Positions 16,247 to 25,417 are shown, counted from the first letter of the stretch. The stretch is DNA of 58,423 nucleotides from PVC group bacterium (GCA_003551625.1 PUNC01000113.1:1-58423), one strand, 5' to 3'. Notes: generated from the sequence alone by a model not told the origin. A program made the numbers and translations.

Positions 16247-17380
16247 ATGAAAAAGATCGCCCTCATCTCTCACGCCGCCACGCTCAACGGCGGCCCGATC
16301 AGCCTGGCCGAACTATACGGGGGGTTGACCGCCGGGGATTTTCCCGCCGAAGTCCACTTCGGTCTGCCCGCCCCGGGGCCGCTTTTGGAACGCTGCCGGT
16401 TCGCTCCCGAAAGGCTCTTCTTTTACGGGCGGGGACGGATGGGGAGGAAGCTGTCGCCGGCCGGAGGCCGGATCCGGCGGAGTCTCCGGCGCCACTTCCG
16501 CGACCGGGGAATCGGGGGGGTGACCGCGAACACCCTGGAGTCTTTCCCGGCGGTTCTGGCCGCCGCCGAGTCCGGGCTGCCCTCTCTCTGGATGATCCGG
16601 GAGATGGCCGACTCCTACCTGAAGAGGAAGGAGCTTCCCGAGATCAGAGAAGCCGCCCGGGCCGCCGATCTTCTGCTCTTTAATTCCCGGACCTCCCGGG
16701 AGCAGCTTTCGCTGCTGGGCGGGGAATTGGAGCGGAAGGCCGCCTTCGTCCACAACGGAGTCCGCATTCCCGAGGATTCCGAACTGGCGGCCGATTACCG
16801 CTCCCAACTGGGTTTCAATCCCGGAGATCTCATCCTGGGCAGCGTCGGGGACGTGGCCCCCTCCAAGGGCTACGACACCCTGCTCCGGGCGTTCGCTTCC
16901 GTAAACCGGCTTTTCCCGGCCGCCCGGCTGGCGATCGTCGGGCGGCAGCCGAGGCGTTTCGAGCGCTATTTCCGGGATCTCAAGCGGCTGGGAAAGAGCC
17001 TGGGCGTCTCCGACCGCTTGATTTTCGCCGGTGAACAGGAGAAAATTCATCCCTGGTTCTGTTGTTTTGATATGCTGGTTCATCCCTCCCGGAAGGAATC
17101 GTTCGGCCGGGCGGTGGTCGAGGCCCTGGCCCGGGCGAAACCGGTGGTCGCCACCCGTTCGGGCGGGGTGGAGGAGATCGACGGCGGGGAAGGGGTGATA
17201 TCGCTGGTGGCCGTCGACGATTCCGACGGCCTGGCCGGCGCGATTTGTCGTTTGATCGAGGATCCGGAAGAACGGGCCCGTCTCGGCCGTCGCGGCCGGC
17301 GCTGGGCGGCCGAAAAATACTCGTTCGCCGCTTCTTTACGCTCGATCGGGGAGAAGATGGCCGGGGTCTTCGCCCTTTAG
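16247..17380 (+). CDS. GT4 glycosyltransferase
   Basis: 377-aa GT4 enzyme. It begins KIALISHAATLNGGPISLAE with the glycine motif of the acceptor domain; the donor half shows VHNGVRIP, GSVGDVAPSKGYDTLLRA and HPSRKESFGRAVVEALARAKP, which contains the EX7E residues. It follows the GT2 gene by 46 nt in the LPS operon. Probably LPS core or O-chain assembly; sugar and linkage unknown. Confidence 0.86.
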   Translation: MKKIALISHAATLNGGPISLAELYGGLTAGDFPAEVHFGLPAPGPLLERCRFAPERLFFYGRGRMGRKLSPAGGRIRRSLRRHFRDRGIGGVTANTLESFPAVLAAAESGLPSLWMIREMADSYLKRKELPEIREAARAADLLLFNSRTSREQLSLLGGELERKAAFVHNGVRIPEDSELAADYRSQLGFNPGDLILGSVGDVAPSKGYDTLLRAFASVNRLFPAARLAIVGRQPRRFERYFRDLKRLGKSLGVSDRLIFAGEQEKIHPWFCCFDMLVHPSRKESFGRAVVEALARAKPVVATRSGGVEEIDGGEGVISLVAVDDSDGLAGAICRLIEDPEERARLGRRGRRWAAEKYSFAASLRSIGEKMAGVFAL

Positions 17381-17417
17381 GATAATCTGGTTTATTCACG
17401 ATTCCAGTCGATTACAG

Positions 17418-18731
17418 ATGACTTCGTTTAAAATACATTATCGGAGGCTGTTGCTGGCTCTGGTTCTGGTGGCGGTCTTTTTCACCGTTCTGGGCCGAAT
17501 TTCCGTCAACCGCCCCTCGGGGATCACCGACGCGGCGCTGCCGATTCTCCAGCTCGAGATCGCGGGCGCCGGCCGCCTCGCGTTCAGTATCGGCGGGACG
17601 ATCGACAACCTGATTCTTCTCGCCCTGGCCGCCTGGCTGCTGGGCTGCGCCTGGGACCGGAGTTTACGGCCGTCCCGGTCGGGAATGGAGCCCGCCGTGC
17701 TGGCCTACCTGGGGGTGTCCGCCCTCTCCTTCCTCTTTTCCCCCCATCGGGCCTTAAGCTGGGAGACCGGTTTCCGCACCCTGGTCGTTCAGGTCGCCTG
17801 GTTCTTTCTGATCCTGTCGTTTTTGCGGGACGAGGGCCGCCAGAAAGCCGTTCTGGCGACTCTCTTCTTCGCTCTCAGTTTGACGGTGGCGGCGGGACTG
17901 GTGATGTACGGGCGGGGGGAGTTCTTTCCCCGGACCCCGCAGCGGATCTGGCTCTCCTTCGGACACCCCAACAGCGCCGGCGCGGCGCTGGTGCTCTTGA
18001 TCCCCGGCGCGCTGGCGCCCCTGCTCTTCAAGCCCCCGCTCCGGGTAAAGCTCTTTTCCGGTCTGGCGGCCCTGCTGCTGCTGCCGGCCGCGTTCCTGAC
18101 CTTCTCCCGGACCGCCTGGATCAGCCTTCTGATCGGCCTGGGCATCCTGGCCGCGCGCCACCGGGTAAAGTATCTCGGCGCCGGTATTCTTCTGGTCGCC
18201 CTGGCCTTGCTGCTGGTCTTCAACCTGGACACGGATTCGCGGCCCTTCTGGTTCCAGCGGGTGGAGAGCTTCGCCGACTGGCGCACGGATCAGAATATCC
18301 TGGACCGCCTGGCTTTCTGGGAGCAAGGCTTCCAGATGATAAGGGAACGCCCCCTGCTCGGCCACGGCCCCGGGTACGGCCTTTTCGTCGACGAGCCCGA
18401 TTCGGCGACGCCGATGGTCAGTTCGGCCGCTCCCCATAACTTTTACATCTCCCAGGCGGTCAGCGCGGGAGCCCTCGGTTTGGGGGTTTTTCTGTGGCTG
18501 GTCTTCGTCATCTTCCGCTCGGCCCGCCGGGAACTGATCCGCGGCGACGGCTGGTTCGGAAAGAGCGTAAGCTTCGGGTTGATCGCCGGGCTTACGGGTT
18601 TTCTGATCGGCTGCCTGGCCGACGATCCGCTGCTCAACGAAAGAATTTCGTTCCTATTCTGGCTTCTGGCGGGTATTCTCGCCGCCAGACTGGCGGAACG
18701 GCGATCGCCGGCGGCAATGGAGAACGGGTAG
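17418..18731 (+). CDS. O-antigen ligase (WaaL/Wzy_C family)
   Basis: 437-aa polytopic membrane protein with about 11-12 helices. The large periplasmic loop before the last helices holds FWEQGFQMIRERPLLGHGPG and the conserved His of APHNFYI, the arrangement seen in the Wzy_C family of O-antigen ligases and polymerases. In this LPS locus a ligase transferring O-chain to lipid A-core at the periplasmic face is the likely role, but a Wzy-type polymerase cannot be excluded. The next gene, hldD, starts 5 nt downstream. Confidence 0.82.
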   Translation: MTSFKIHYRRLLLALVLVAVFFTVLGRISVNRPSGITDAALPILQLEIAGAGRLAFSIGGTIDNLILLALAAWLLGCAWDRSLRPSRSGMEPAVLAYLGVSALSFLFSPHRALSWETGFRTLVVQVAWFFLILSFLRDEGRQKAVLATLFFALSLTVAAGLVMYGRGEFFPRTPQRIWLSFGHPNSAGAALVLLIPGALAPLLFKPPLRVKLFSGLAALLLLPAAFLTFSRTAWISLLIGLGILAARHRVKYLGAGILLVALALLLVFNLDTDSRPFWFQRVESFADWRTDQNILDRLAFWEQGFQMIRERPLLGHGPGYGLFVDEPDSATPMVSSAAPHNFYISQAVSAGALGLGVFLWLVFVIFRSARRELIRGDGWFGKSVSFGLIAGLTGFLIGCLADDPLLNERISFLFWLLAGILAARLAERRSPAAMENG

Positions 18732-18736
18732 GGGAA

Positions 18737-19741
18737 ATGAAGAAGGGAATGATAGTGGTCACCGGCGGCGCCGGCTTTATCGGAAGCGCCCTCATTCGGG
18801 AGTTGAACCGGTCGGGCCGGGAGGAGATAGTCGTCGTGGATTCTCTCGGGTCGGGGGATAAGTGGAGGAATCTCAATGGGTTGAGGTTCGCCGATTACCT
18901 GGACAAGGAGGATTTCCTCCAGCAGGTCCGGGCCGGTAATTTCGGCCCGCCCCCGGAAGCGATCTTCCATCTCGGGGCCTGCTCTTCCACCACCGAGCTC
19001 GACGTCGGCTATTTGATGAGAAACAACTTCGAATACAGCAAATCCCTGGCCCGTTACTGCCTGAACAGTTCGGTTCGTCTGATCTACGCTTCCTCGGCCG
19101 CCACTTACGGCGACGGGGGGATCGGCTTTAAAGATTCCGAAGACGATCTTCCGCGGCTGCGGCCCCTCAACCCCTACGGTTTTTCCAAGCAGCTTTTCGA
19201 TCTCTGGGCCTGGCGAGCCGGCGCGCTGGGAAAAATCGTCGGCCTGAAGTATTTCAATGTCTTCGGCCCCAACGAATATCACAAGGGTGAGATGCGCAGT
19301 ATGGTCTGCAAGGGCTACGAACAGATCCGTTCCGCCGGCCGGCTCAAACTCTTCAAATCCGAGCGGCCGGAATTCGGCGACGGGGAGCAGGAGAGGGACT
19401 TCCTTTACGTCAAGGACGCGGCGCGGATGACACTTTTCTTCCTCTCGCGCCCGGAAGCCCGCGGGATATTCAATATCGGCAGCGGCGAGGTCCACACCTG
19501 GAATCAGCTGGCCGGCGCCCTCTTCCGGGCCGCGGGGCTTCCCCCCGCGATCGAATACATTCCCCTGCCGGACCGGCTGCGGGACCGTTATCAATATCAT
19601 ACGCGGGCCGAAATCGCGAAACTCCGGTCGGCCGGATACTCCGCTCCGCCGACGCCGCTGGCCGAGGCGGTGGAAGACTACGTCCGCAATTATCTCGACG
19701 GCCGGCGCCACCTGGGTGAGGTTGCCAATGAAGAAGGATGA
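18737..19741 (+). CDS. hldD: ADP-glyceromanno-heptose 6-epimerase
   Basis: Last step of ADP-L-glycero-D-manno-heptose synthesis, converting the D,D to the L,D form for the heptosyltransferases encoded upstream. I use ATG 18737 (334 aa) with AGGGGA just before it; the ORF extension to 18494 is a shadow of the ligase gene. SDR signatures: Rossmann GGAGFIGS (10-17), GACSSTTE, active-site NPYGFSK (Tyr147, Lys151) and KYFNVFGPNEYHKGEMRSMV (the family hallmark). It overlaps the next start by 14 nt. Confidence 0.95.
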   Translation: MKKGMIVVTGGAGFIGSALIRELNRSGREEIVVVDSLGSGDKWRNLNGLRFADYLDKEDFLQQVRAGNFGPPPEAIFHLGACSSTTELDVGYLMRNNFEYSKSLARYCLNSSVRLIYASSAATYGDGGIGFKDSEDDLPRLRPLNPYGFSKQLFDLWAWRAGALGKIVGLKYFNVFGPNEYHKGEMRSMVCKGYEQIRSAGRLKLFKSERPEFGDGEQERDFLYVKDAARMTLFFLSRPEARGIFNIGSGEVHTWNQLAGALFRAAGLPPAIEYIPLPDRLRDRYQYHTRAEIAKLRSAGYSAPPTPLAEAVEDYVRNYLDGRRHLGEVANEEG

Positions 19742-20699
19742 ACGTCGGATCATCGCCGATTGGGCCGGCAAGCGGGTGCTGGTGGTGGGGGATGTAATGC
19801 TCGACGAGTATATCTGGGGGGAGGTGGAGCGGATATCCCCGGAAGCCCCGGTTCCGGTGGTGAGGGTGAAGGGCCGGAGCTGGACGGCCGGGGGGGCCGC
19901 CAACGTGGCCCACAATGTGGCGGCGCTGGGAGGTTCGGTGGAACTGGTCGGCCTGATCGGCCGGGATCAGCAGGGCAAGCTGCTCAAGAGGGTTATGGAA
20001 CGGGCGGGGATCGGTACCGGAGGGCTGATCGTCTCCTCTTCGCGGCCGACGGTGACCAAATCGCGGATTCTGGCGGGCCATCAGCAGGTGGTCAGGATCG
20101 ACACCGAGCAGCCCGGCCGGATCGCCGCCCCGGAGCGCCGCGAAGCGATTATGAGGGCGAAAGCGCTGGCGGGTTCCGTCGACGCGGTGATCATCGAAGA
20201 CTACTCCAAGGGGCTGCTGGACCAGGAGATGATCGACCGGCTGATCGGGTTGTCGCTGGCCCGCGACTGTCCGGTGGTGGCCGACCCCAACGAAAACCAA
20301 CGTTACCGCTATCGCGGGGCCACCCTGGTCACTCCCAACCGGAAAGAGGCCCTGGTGGTCTCCGGCCTTCCCCGCGAGACTCCGACCGCCGAACTCGGCC
20401 GCCATCTGCTCCGGCGCTGGGGGCCGCGGGCCCTTCTGATCACGCTCGGCGAGGACGGGATGTGCCTCTTCGAGCGCCGGAAGAAGCCCTTCTTCATCCC
20501 CACCGTGGCCCGAGAGGTATTCGACGTTTCCGGCGCCGGCGACACGGTGGTGGGCACGCTGGCGCTGGCCCTGGCCGCCGGAGCCGATTTTTCGTCCGCG
20601 GCCGAACTCGCCAATCGCGCCGCCGGGATTGTGGTGGGCAAGCTGGGCACCGCGACCGCGAGCGCGTCGGAACTGCTGGAAGCCGTGGCGGAGCGATGA
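19728..20699 (+). CDS. rfaE1: D-glycero-beta-D-manno-heptose-7-phosphate kinase
   Basis: PfkB-family kinase, equal to the N-terminal half of E. coli HldE. ATG 19728 (323 aa) is preferred over GTG 19716 because GGTGAGG lies 6 nt before it. Signatures: LVVGDVMLDEYIWGEVERISPEAPVP, GGAANVAHNVAALG, and the ATP/catalytic motif DVSGAGDTVVG. The cytidylyl-like second domain (HldE2), which transfers the AMP moiety, is absent from the protein and from this window, so the gene is split in this organism. It is followed by gmhB with an ATGA overlap. Confidence 0.93.
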   Translation: MKKDERRIIADWAGKRVLVVGDVMLDEYIWGEVERISPEAPVPVVRVKGRSWTAGGAANVAHNVAALGGSVELVGLIGRDQQGKLLKRVMERAGIGTGGLIVSSSRPTVTKSRILAGHQQVVRIDTEQPGRIAAPERREAIMRAKALAGSVDAVIIEDYSKGLLDQEMIDRLIGLSLARDCPVVADPNENQRYRYRGATLVTPNRKEALVVSGLPRETPTAELGRHLLRRWGPRALLITLGEDGMCLFERRKKPFFIPTVAREVFDVSGAGDTVVGTLALALAAGADFSSAAELANRAAGIVVGKLGTATASASELLEAVAER

Positions 20700-21268
20700 A
20701 ACGGCCGGCCGTCTTCCTGGATCGGGACGGGACCATAAACTATGATCCCGGTTACCTGGATTCGCCCGACAAACTGGTAGTCCTCCCCCCCGCCCGCCGG
20801 GGGCTGAAGCTGCTGTCGGAGCTGGGGTATCCCCTGTTTATCGTGACCAACCAGTCGGGGATCGGGAGAGGGTATCTCAGCGTCGAAACCCTTCAGGCGA
20901 TTCACCGGAGACTCGAAGAGGAGCTCGCCCCCGCCGGGGTCAAGTTTGAAGAGATAGCTTTCTGTCCCCACCACCCGGAAGAGGGCTGCTCCTGCCGCAA
21001 GCCCAGCCCGAAGATGGTGCTGGATCTGGCCGCGGCGCACGATATCGACCTCGCGGCTTCCTACCTGGTCGGCGACAGCCCTTCCGACATCGAGACCGGC
21101 CGCCGGGCGGGATGCCGGACCGTTCTTCTCTCCGGCCCCGACCCCGCCGGGCGGGCGGGAGCGGCCGGGGGGCGGGTCGAGCCCGAATATTCGGCCGCCG
21201 ACCTTTGGGAGGCGGCCCGCCTGATCCGCGAGCTTGCCGCATCCGACCGGGAGGGGCGGCCGAGGTGA
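20696..21268 (+). CDS. gmhB: D-glycero-beta-D-manno-heptose 1,7-bisphosphate 7-phosphatase
   Basis: HAD phosphatase removing the 7-phosphate in the heptose pathway. 190 aa. Motif I is FLDRDGTIN (Asp9, Asp11), motif II TNQSGIGRG, the zinc-binding loop CPHHPEEGCSCRKPSP (three Cys and a His, diagnostic for GmhB) and motif IV VGDSPSDIE. ATG 20696 overlaps the kinase stop; its own stop overlaps the kdsB GTG. hldD-rfaE1-gmhB provide three of the heptose steps; gmhA is not in the window. Confidence 0.94.
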   Translation: MKRPAVFLDRDGTINYDPGYLDSPDKLVVLPPARRGLKLLSELGYPLFIVTNQSGIGRGYLSVETLQAIHRRLEEELAPAGVKFEEIAFCPHHPEEGCSCRKPSPKMVLDLAAAHDIDLAASYLVGDSPSDIETGRRAGCRTVLLSGPDPAGRAGAAGGRVEPEYSAADLWEAARLIRELAASDREGRPR

Positions 21269-22020
21269 CCGGGAAGGAGAACTATCCCGCGGCGGCGATC
21301 ATCCCCGCCCGCTTCGCCTCCACCCGGTTCCCGGGCAAAATCCTGGCTTCGCTGGGCGGCCGGACGGTGATCGAATGGGTCTGGCGGGCGGCGGCCGCTT
21401 CCCGGGTCCGGCGCGCGCTGGTGGCGACCGACGACCGCCGGATCGAGGAGGAGGTGAAAAGGTTCGGGGGAGAGGTGGTTCTGACTTCGGCTTCCCACCG
21501 GACGGGCAGCGAAAGAGTGGCCGAGGCCGCCGGGCGGCTGGGCCCGGAAGTGGAGGTCGTGATCAACGTCCAGGGCGACGAGCCCTTTCTGCGTCCGGAG
21601 ATGATAGACCGGGTGGCGGGAGAACTCGTTTCCGATCCTTCCCTGGAGGCGGTCACCCTGATCAAGCGGATCGATTCTCCGGAAGAGTTCAATGATCCGG
21701 GGACGGTTAAGGCGGTGGTCGACGAGGACGGCTTTGCTCTTTATTTCTCCCGCTCCCCGATTCCTTACCGCGGATTCTCGACCTCCTTCCGCCCCTTCAA
21801 ACATATCGGGATCTACGGTTTCCGGAAGGATTTTCTCCTCCGTTTCGTTCAATTGCCGCCGGGACGGCTGGAGAGCCGGGAAAGGCTGGAGCAGTTGCGG
21901 ATACTTGAAAGCGGGTATAGAATAAAGACCCTGTTAACGGACCGGGAGACCATCGGCATCGATACGCCAGAGGATCTCAAACGGGCCGAAGCATTCTTGA
22001 GAGAACGGGGCAATGATTGA
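21265..22020 (+). CDS. kdsB: 3-deoxy-manno-octulosonate cytidylyltransferase
   Basis: Activates Kdo with CTP to CMP-Kdo, the donor for lipid A glycosylation. 251 aa, usual family length. IIPARFASTRFPGKILASLGG at the N-terminus is the nucleotide-binding signature, followed by VATDDRRI, TSASHRTGSERVAE and NVQGDEPFL. GTG 21265 overlaps the gmhB stop (GTGA) and has GGAGGGG upstream; the earlier ORF start is a shadow. It overlaps kdsA by 8 nt. Confidence 0.95.
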   Translation: MTGKENYPAAAIIPARFASTRFPGKILASLGGRTVIEWVWRAAAASRVRRALVATDDRRIEEEVKRFGGEVVLTSASHRTGSERVAEAAGRLGPEVEVVINVQGDEPFLRPEMIDRVAGELVSDPSLEAVTLIKRIDSPEEFNDPGTVKAVVDEDGFALYFSRSPIPYRGFSTSFRPFKHIGIYGFRKDFLLRFVQLPPGRLESRERLEQLRILESGYRIKTLLTDRETIGIDTPEDLKRAEAFLRERGND

Positions 22021-22861
22021 GAAAGTCAAAGAATTTTCCATCGGCGAAATCAGGGTGGGGGGGAGGTCCCCCTTCTTCCTGATCGCCGGGGTCTGCGTGA
22101 TCGAGGACGCCGATTGGACCCGGCGGATCGCCGAAGCGCTCAAAACCGCCGCCGCCGCCCGCGGCGTCGGGCTGGTCTTCAAAGCCTCTTACGACAAGGC
22201 CAACCGGACTTCCTTGAACTCGTTCCGCGGGCCGGGGTTGGAAACGGGGCTGAAGATCCTGAAGAAGATCAAGGACGAACTGGAGCTTCCCCTGCTGGTG
22301 GATTTCCACCGCGCCGAGGACGCGGCGACGGTGGCGGAGGTGGCCGATGTCGTTCAGGTGCCGGCTTTTCTTTGCCGGCAGACCGACATCGTCGCCGCCG
22401 CCGCCCGCACCGGCCGGGCGGTCAACGTCAAGAAGGGCCAGTTTCTCGCCCCCGAAGACGCGGCGGCGATAATCGAGAAGATCCGGTCCGCCGGCAACGA
22501 ACGGATCCTGATCACGGAAAGGGGGACCAGCTTCGGCTACCATTACCTGGTCAGCGACTTCAAGGGGATGGTCCGGACGCGGAAGCTGGGCTTCCCGGTG
22601 GTCTATGACGCCACTCACAGCACCCAGCTCCCGGGCGGCGGCGGAGGCTTCACGGAGGGGGAGAGGGAGATGATCGAACCCCTGGCCCGGAGCGCGCTGG
22701 CGGCCGGTTGCGACGCGGTCTTCCTGGAGGTGCACGATCGGCCGGAAGAAGCCCTCTCCGACGGACCCAGCCTTCTCCCCCTGGAGAGGCTGCCGGCCCT
22801 GCTGGGCGAACTGAAGGCGATTGACCGGATCGTGAAGACCGGGAGGGCCCGAGATGGCTGA
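22013..22861 (+). CDS. kdsA: 3-deoxy-8-phosphooctulonate synthase
   Basis: Condenses phosphoenolpyruvate with arabinose-5-phosphate to Kdo-8-phosphate. 282 aa. Signatures: AGVCVIED (Cys28), FKASYDKANRTS, VDVVQ-like VADVVQVPAFLCRQTD, NVKKGQF, ERGTSFGYH, DATHSTQLPGG and ALSDGPS. The Cys at the CVIE position marks the metal-dependent class (as in Aquifex) rather than the E. coli class, which has Asn there; that metal use is inference from this residue. It sits between kdsB (8-nt overlap) and kdsD (8-nt overlap). Confidence 0.95.
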   Translation: MIEKVKEFSIGEIRVGGRSPFFLIAGVCVIEDADWTRRIAEALKTAAAARGVGLVFKASYDKANRTSLNSFRGPGLETGLKILKKIKDELELPLLVDFHRAEDAATVAEVADVVQVPAFLCRQTDIVAAAARTGRAVNVKKGQFLAPEDAAAIIEKIRSAGNERILITERGTSFGYHYLVSDFKGMVRTRKLGFPVVYDATHSTQLPGGGGGFTEGEREMIEPLARSALAAGCDAVFLEVHDRPEEALSDGPSLLPLERLPALLGELKAIDRIVKTGRARDG

Positions 22862-23825
22862 AAAAGATATCCTCGCCGTCGCGCGCCGGGTTATCGAGAC
22901 CGAAGCCGAGGCCGTGGCGAGCCTGATCCCCCGGCTCGGCGAAGATTTCTCCCGGGCGGTGGAGATTCTCTTCAACTGCCGGGGAAGGATCATCGTGACC
23001 GGGATGGGCAAGACCGGCCTGATCGGGCGGAAGATCTCGGCCACCCTCGCCTCTACCGGCTCGCCCTCCTTGAGCCTTCATCCCGCCGAGGCGCTGCACG
23101 GGGACCTGGGGATGGTGGGGCGGGAGGACGTCGTCCTGGCGGTATCCCAGAGCGGCGACTCTTACGAGATCAAGGCCCTGCTGCCGTTCATCAAGCAGAT
23201 GGGGATCAAGCTGATCGCGCTTACCGGCCGGCCGGACTCCCCGCTGGCCCGCTACAGCGACGTGGTGCTTGACACCGCGGTGGACCGGGAAGCCTGCCCC
23301 CACAACCTGGTGCCCACCGCCTCCACCACCGCCGCCCTGGCCCTGGGCGACGCTCTCGCCGTCGCCCTGTTGGAGAAGCGGGGGTTCGAGAAGGCGGATT
23401 TCGCCCGGCTTCATCCGGGCGGGGCCATCGGGAAGAGATTGCTCCTGAAGGTCTCCGACCTGATGCGGACCGGCCCGGCCAACCCGCTGGTGGACAGCGG
23501 GGTGAGCGTGAAAGAGACCCTCTTCCGGATCACCGCCGCCCGGGCGGGCGCCGCCGGCGTGATCGACGGCGCCGGGCGGCTGGCGGGCATATTCACCGAC
23601 GGCGACCTGCGCCGGGCGATCGAGAAGGATCCGGGGATTCTCGACCGGGCGGTCGGGGAAGCGATGACGGCATCGCCACTGACCGTAGCGCCGGATCAGC
23701 TGGCGACCGAGGCCCTGCGGATGTTGAGCGAGCGCAAGATCGACGAACTGCCGGTCGTCGACGCCGAGGGAAAGCCGGTCGGAATGCTCGATATCCAGGA
23801 TCTGCTCAACGCGGGGCTGACCTGA
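22854..23825 (+). CDS. kdsD: Arabinose-5-phosphate isomerase
   Basis: Isomerises ribulose-5-phosphate to arabinose-5-phosphate, the KdsA substrate. 323 aa: SIS domain (about 35-175) with VTGMGKTGLIGRKISATLAS and SLHPAEALHGDLGM, the SQSGDSYEI sugar-phosphate motif, then LHPGGAIGKRLLLKVSDLM leading into two CBS domains (about 205-320). This is the KdsD/GutQ architecture; its place among kds genes favours KdsD. It starts within the end of kdsA. Confidence 0.94.
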   Translation: MAEKDILAVARRVIETEAEAVASLIPRLGEDFSRAVEILFNCRGRIIVTGMGKTGLIGRKISATLASTGSPSLSLHPAEALHGDLGMVGREDVVLAVSQSGDSYEIKALLPFIKQMGIKLIALTGRPDSPLARYSDVVLDTAVDREACPHNLVPTASTTAALALGDALAVALLEKRGFEKADFARLHPGGAIGKRLLLKVSDLMRTGPANPLVDSGVSVKETLFRITAARAGAAGVIDGAGRLAGIFTDGDLRRAIEKDPGILDRAVGEAMTASPLTVAPDQLATEALRMLSERKIDELPVVDAEGKPVGMLDIQDLLNAGLT

Positions 23826-23845
23826 CCGGCCGCCGCGCCGGTGGG

Positions 23846-23865
23846 GTTAATCCGGATTATTCATA
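23846..23865. repeat. Dispersed CCGGATTATTCAT motif, copy 1
   Basis: GTTAATCCGGATTATTCATA in the 55-nt gap between kdsD and kdsC. Related copies lie at 34605 (same orientation) and at 37663, 45415 and 54173 (reverse orientation). Confidence 0.6.
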
Positions 23866-23880
23866 AAAGAGGAACCGGAG

Positions 23881-24390
23881 ATGAAGCGACCGATCGACCG
23901 GGACCGGCTGAAAAATATCCGGTTGCTGGCCCTGGATGTTGACGGGGTTCTCACCGACGGCACGATCCGCCTGGACGGCGCCGGCGGCGAATCGAAGGTC
24001 TTCTCCGTTCAGGACGGCTCCGCCCTGAAACGGGCGTCGGCGGCGGGGGTGGAGATTGTTTGGATCAGCGGCCGGACCTCGCCCGCGGTCGCGGCCCGGG
24101 CCAAAGAGCTGGGGGTGACGGCGGTCTATCAGGGCGTCGAAGAGAAGACCGGGGTCCTGGACAAGATCCTCGCCGGGAAGGGGTTGAGCTGGAAGCAGGC
24201 GGCCGCGGTCGGCGACGATCTCAACGATCTCGCCGTGATGAGAAAGTGCGGGTGGTCGGCGGCGCCGTCCCAGGCCCATCCCGCGGTCGCCGCCGCCGCC
24301 GATTACGTCACCGGAACGCCCGGAGGAGGGGGAGCGGTCCGGGAGGTGGTGGACCTGATCCTGGAGGCCCGGGGGAGGGCGTTATCCTGA
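23881..24390 (+). CDS. kdsC: 3-deoxy-D-manno-octulosonate 8-phosphate phosphatase
   Basis: HAD-type phosphatase making free Kdo from Kdo-8-phosphate. 169 aa, the small cap-less form. Motif I LALDVDGVLTDG (Asp19, Asp21), motif II WISGRTS, motif III region and motif IV AAVGDDLNDLAVM are all present, as is YQGVEEKTGVL typical of KdsC. GGAG precedes the ATG. A gap of 55 nt with the dispersed repeat separates it from kdsD. With kdsB, kdsA and kdsD the CMP-Kdo pathway is complete. Confidence 0.94.
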   Translation: MKRPIDRDRLKNIRLLALDVDGVLTDGTIRLDGAGGESKVFSVQDGSALKRASAAGVEIVWISGRTSPAVAARAKELGVTAVYQGVEEKTGVLDKILAGKGLSWKQAAAVGDDLNDLAVMRKCGWSAAPSQAHPAVAAAADYVTGTPGGGGAVREVVDLILEARGRALS

Positions 24391-24458
24391 AGACGATCCC
24401 CGGCCGGGGCCGGGGTCTTGCTCCGCAGGTTTTCAGCTCTTTTCCGAAGTAAGACGAA

Positions 24459-24929
24459 ATGATCAGAACCGATAAAATCAAAACGACTCCGCTTCTGGCG
24501 GCGATACTGCTGGCGGCGCTGGTCGTTGGAGCCGCCGTCGAGGCGGGAGGGGATCCCACGCCCGCCCCCCGCCGCCGGGAGATCAGCGGCTTCACCCGGT
24601 ATATTCCCGGCCGGGACGGCGAGATCGAGTGGGAGATCAACGGGGAGACCGCCCGCTTTTTGTCCGCCAACCTGGTGGAGATGGAAGGGTTCGTCGCCCG
24701 GGCCGGGGGCGAGCTCGCCCCCCTGACCCTGAGCACCCGCCGGTTGGTATTCGATCTCAACAGCAATACCGGCTGGGCGGTGGAAGAGTGGGGCGAATTT
24801 CGAAGCGACAATATCTTCCTGCGGGGGCGGGGAGTGGTCTGGGATACCCGCAACCAGATGATCCGGTTTGTCGAGGACGTGAGGTTCGTTATCGACGAGA
24901 CGGAGGGCGGGGGGCTCTTCCCGTTATGA
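24459..24929 (+). CDS. lptC: LPS export protein LptC-like
   Basis: 156 aa: an N-terminal membrane anchor (about 10-30) followed by a beta-rich periplasmic domain. In the Lpt machine LptC is anchored in the inner membrane and passes LPS from LptB2FG to LptA. Sequence identity of LptC proteins is low, so the call rests on size, topology (one helix plus beta-jellyroll-like pattern such as RRLVFDLNSNTGWAVEEW) and position directly before lptA and lptB, with an ATGA overlap to lptA. Confidence 0.82.
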   Translation: MIRTDKIKTTPLLAAILLAALVVGAAVEAGGDPTPAPRRREISGFTRYIPGRDGEIEWEINGETARFLSANLVEMEGFVARAGGELAPLTLSTRRLVFDLNSNTGWAVEEWGEFRSDNIFLRGRGVVWDTRNQMIRFVEDVRFVIDETEGGGLFPL

Positions 24930-25414
24930 GAACCGCGACGATCTTGAAGCTGGCGCCGCTTCTGCTTCTCCTTTTTCCGTCGGTCCCGGGTCGTCCCGGC
25001 GCCGACGAGATTGGGCAAGAAGACTGGACGGTGATCACCTGCGACGGCAACCTCCTGATGGAGCGCGGCGCCCAAAAGGCGACCTTCTCCCGCAACGTCC
25101 GGGTGGTCAATCCCCGGGGGAGCATATCCGCCGACCGCCTGGTGATCTTCTTCTGCCGGGAAGGGGAGACCGTCGACCGGCTCGAGGCTTTCGGTTCCGT
25201 GGAGATCGATCTGGCCGGCCGGGCCGGCGGCGCCGACACCCTCGCCTACCATCCGCGGGAGCGGCGGCTGGTTCTGCTGGCCAACGCCCGGGTCAGGATC
25301 GGCGCGGACACGGTGCGGGGGGAGAAGATAACCTTTTACCTGGACCGGGACGAGATGGAGGTGGAAGCCGCCACCGATATGAGGATTGTGCCGCCCCGGG
25401 AATGGAGGGAGTAA
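24926..25414 (+). CDS. lptA: LPS transport periplasmic protein LptA (OstA-like)
   Basis: 162 aa: a signal peptide (about 1-25) then an OstA/LptA N-like domain with repeats of the type FSRNVRVVNPRGSISADRL and VEIDLAGRAGGADTLAYHPR. LptA forms the periplasmic bridge for LPS. ATG 24926 overlaps the lptC stop; the ORF start at 24629 is a shadow. lptB follows 3 nt later. Confidence 0.88.
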   Translation: MRTATILKLAPLLLLLFPSVPGRPGADEIGQEDWTVITCDGNLLMERGAQKATFSRNVRVVNPRGSISADRLVIFFCREGETVDRLEAFGSVEIDLAGRAGGADTLAYHPRERRLVLLANARVRIGADTVRGEKITFYLDRDEMEVEAATDMRIVPPREWRE

Positions 25415-25417
25415 GGC

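Noticed and set aside
14737-16266. 509-aa minus-strand ORF
   Set aside because: Antisense shadow of the GT4 and GT2 genes, which have full family signatures.
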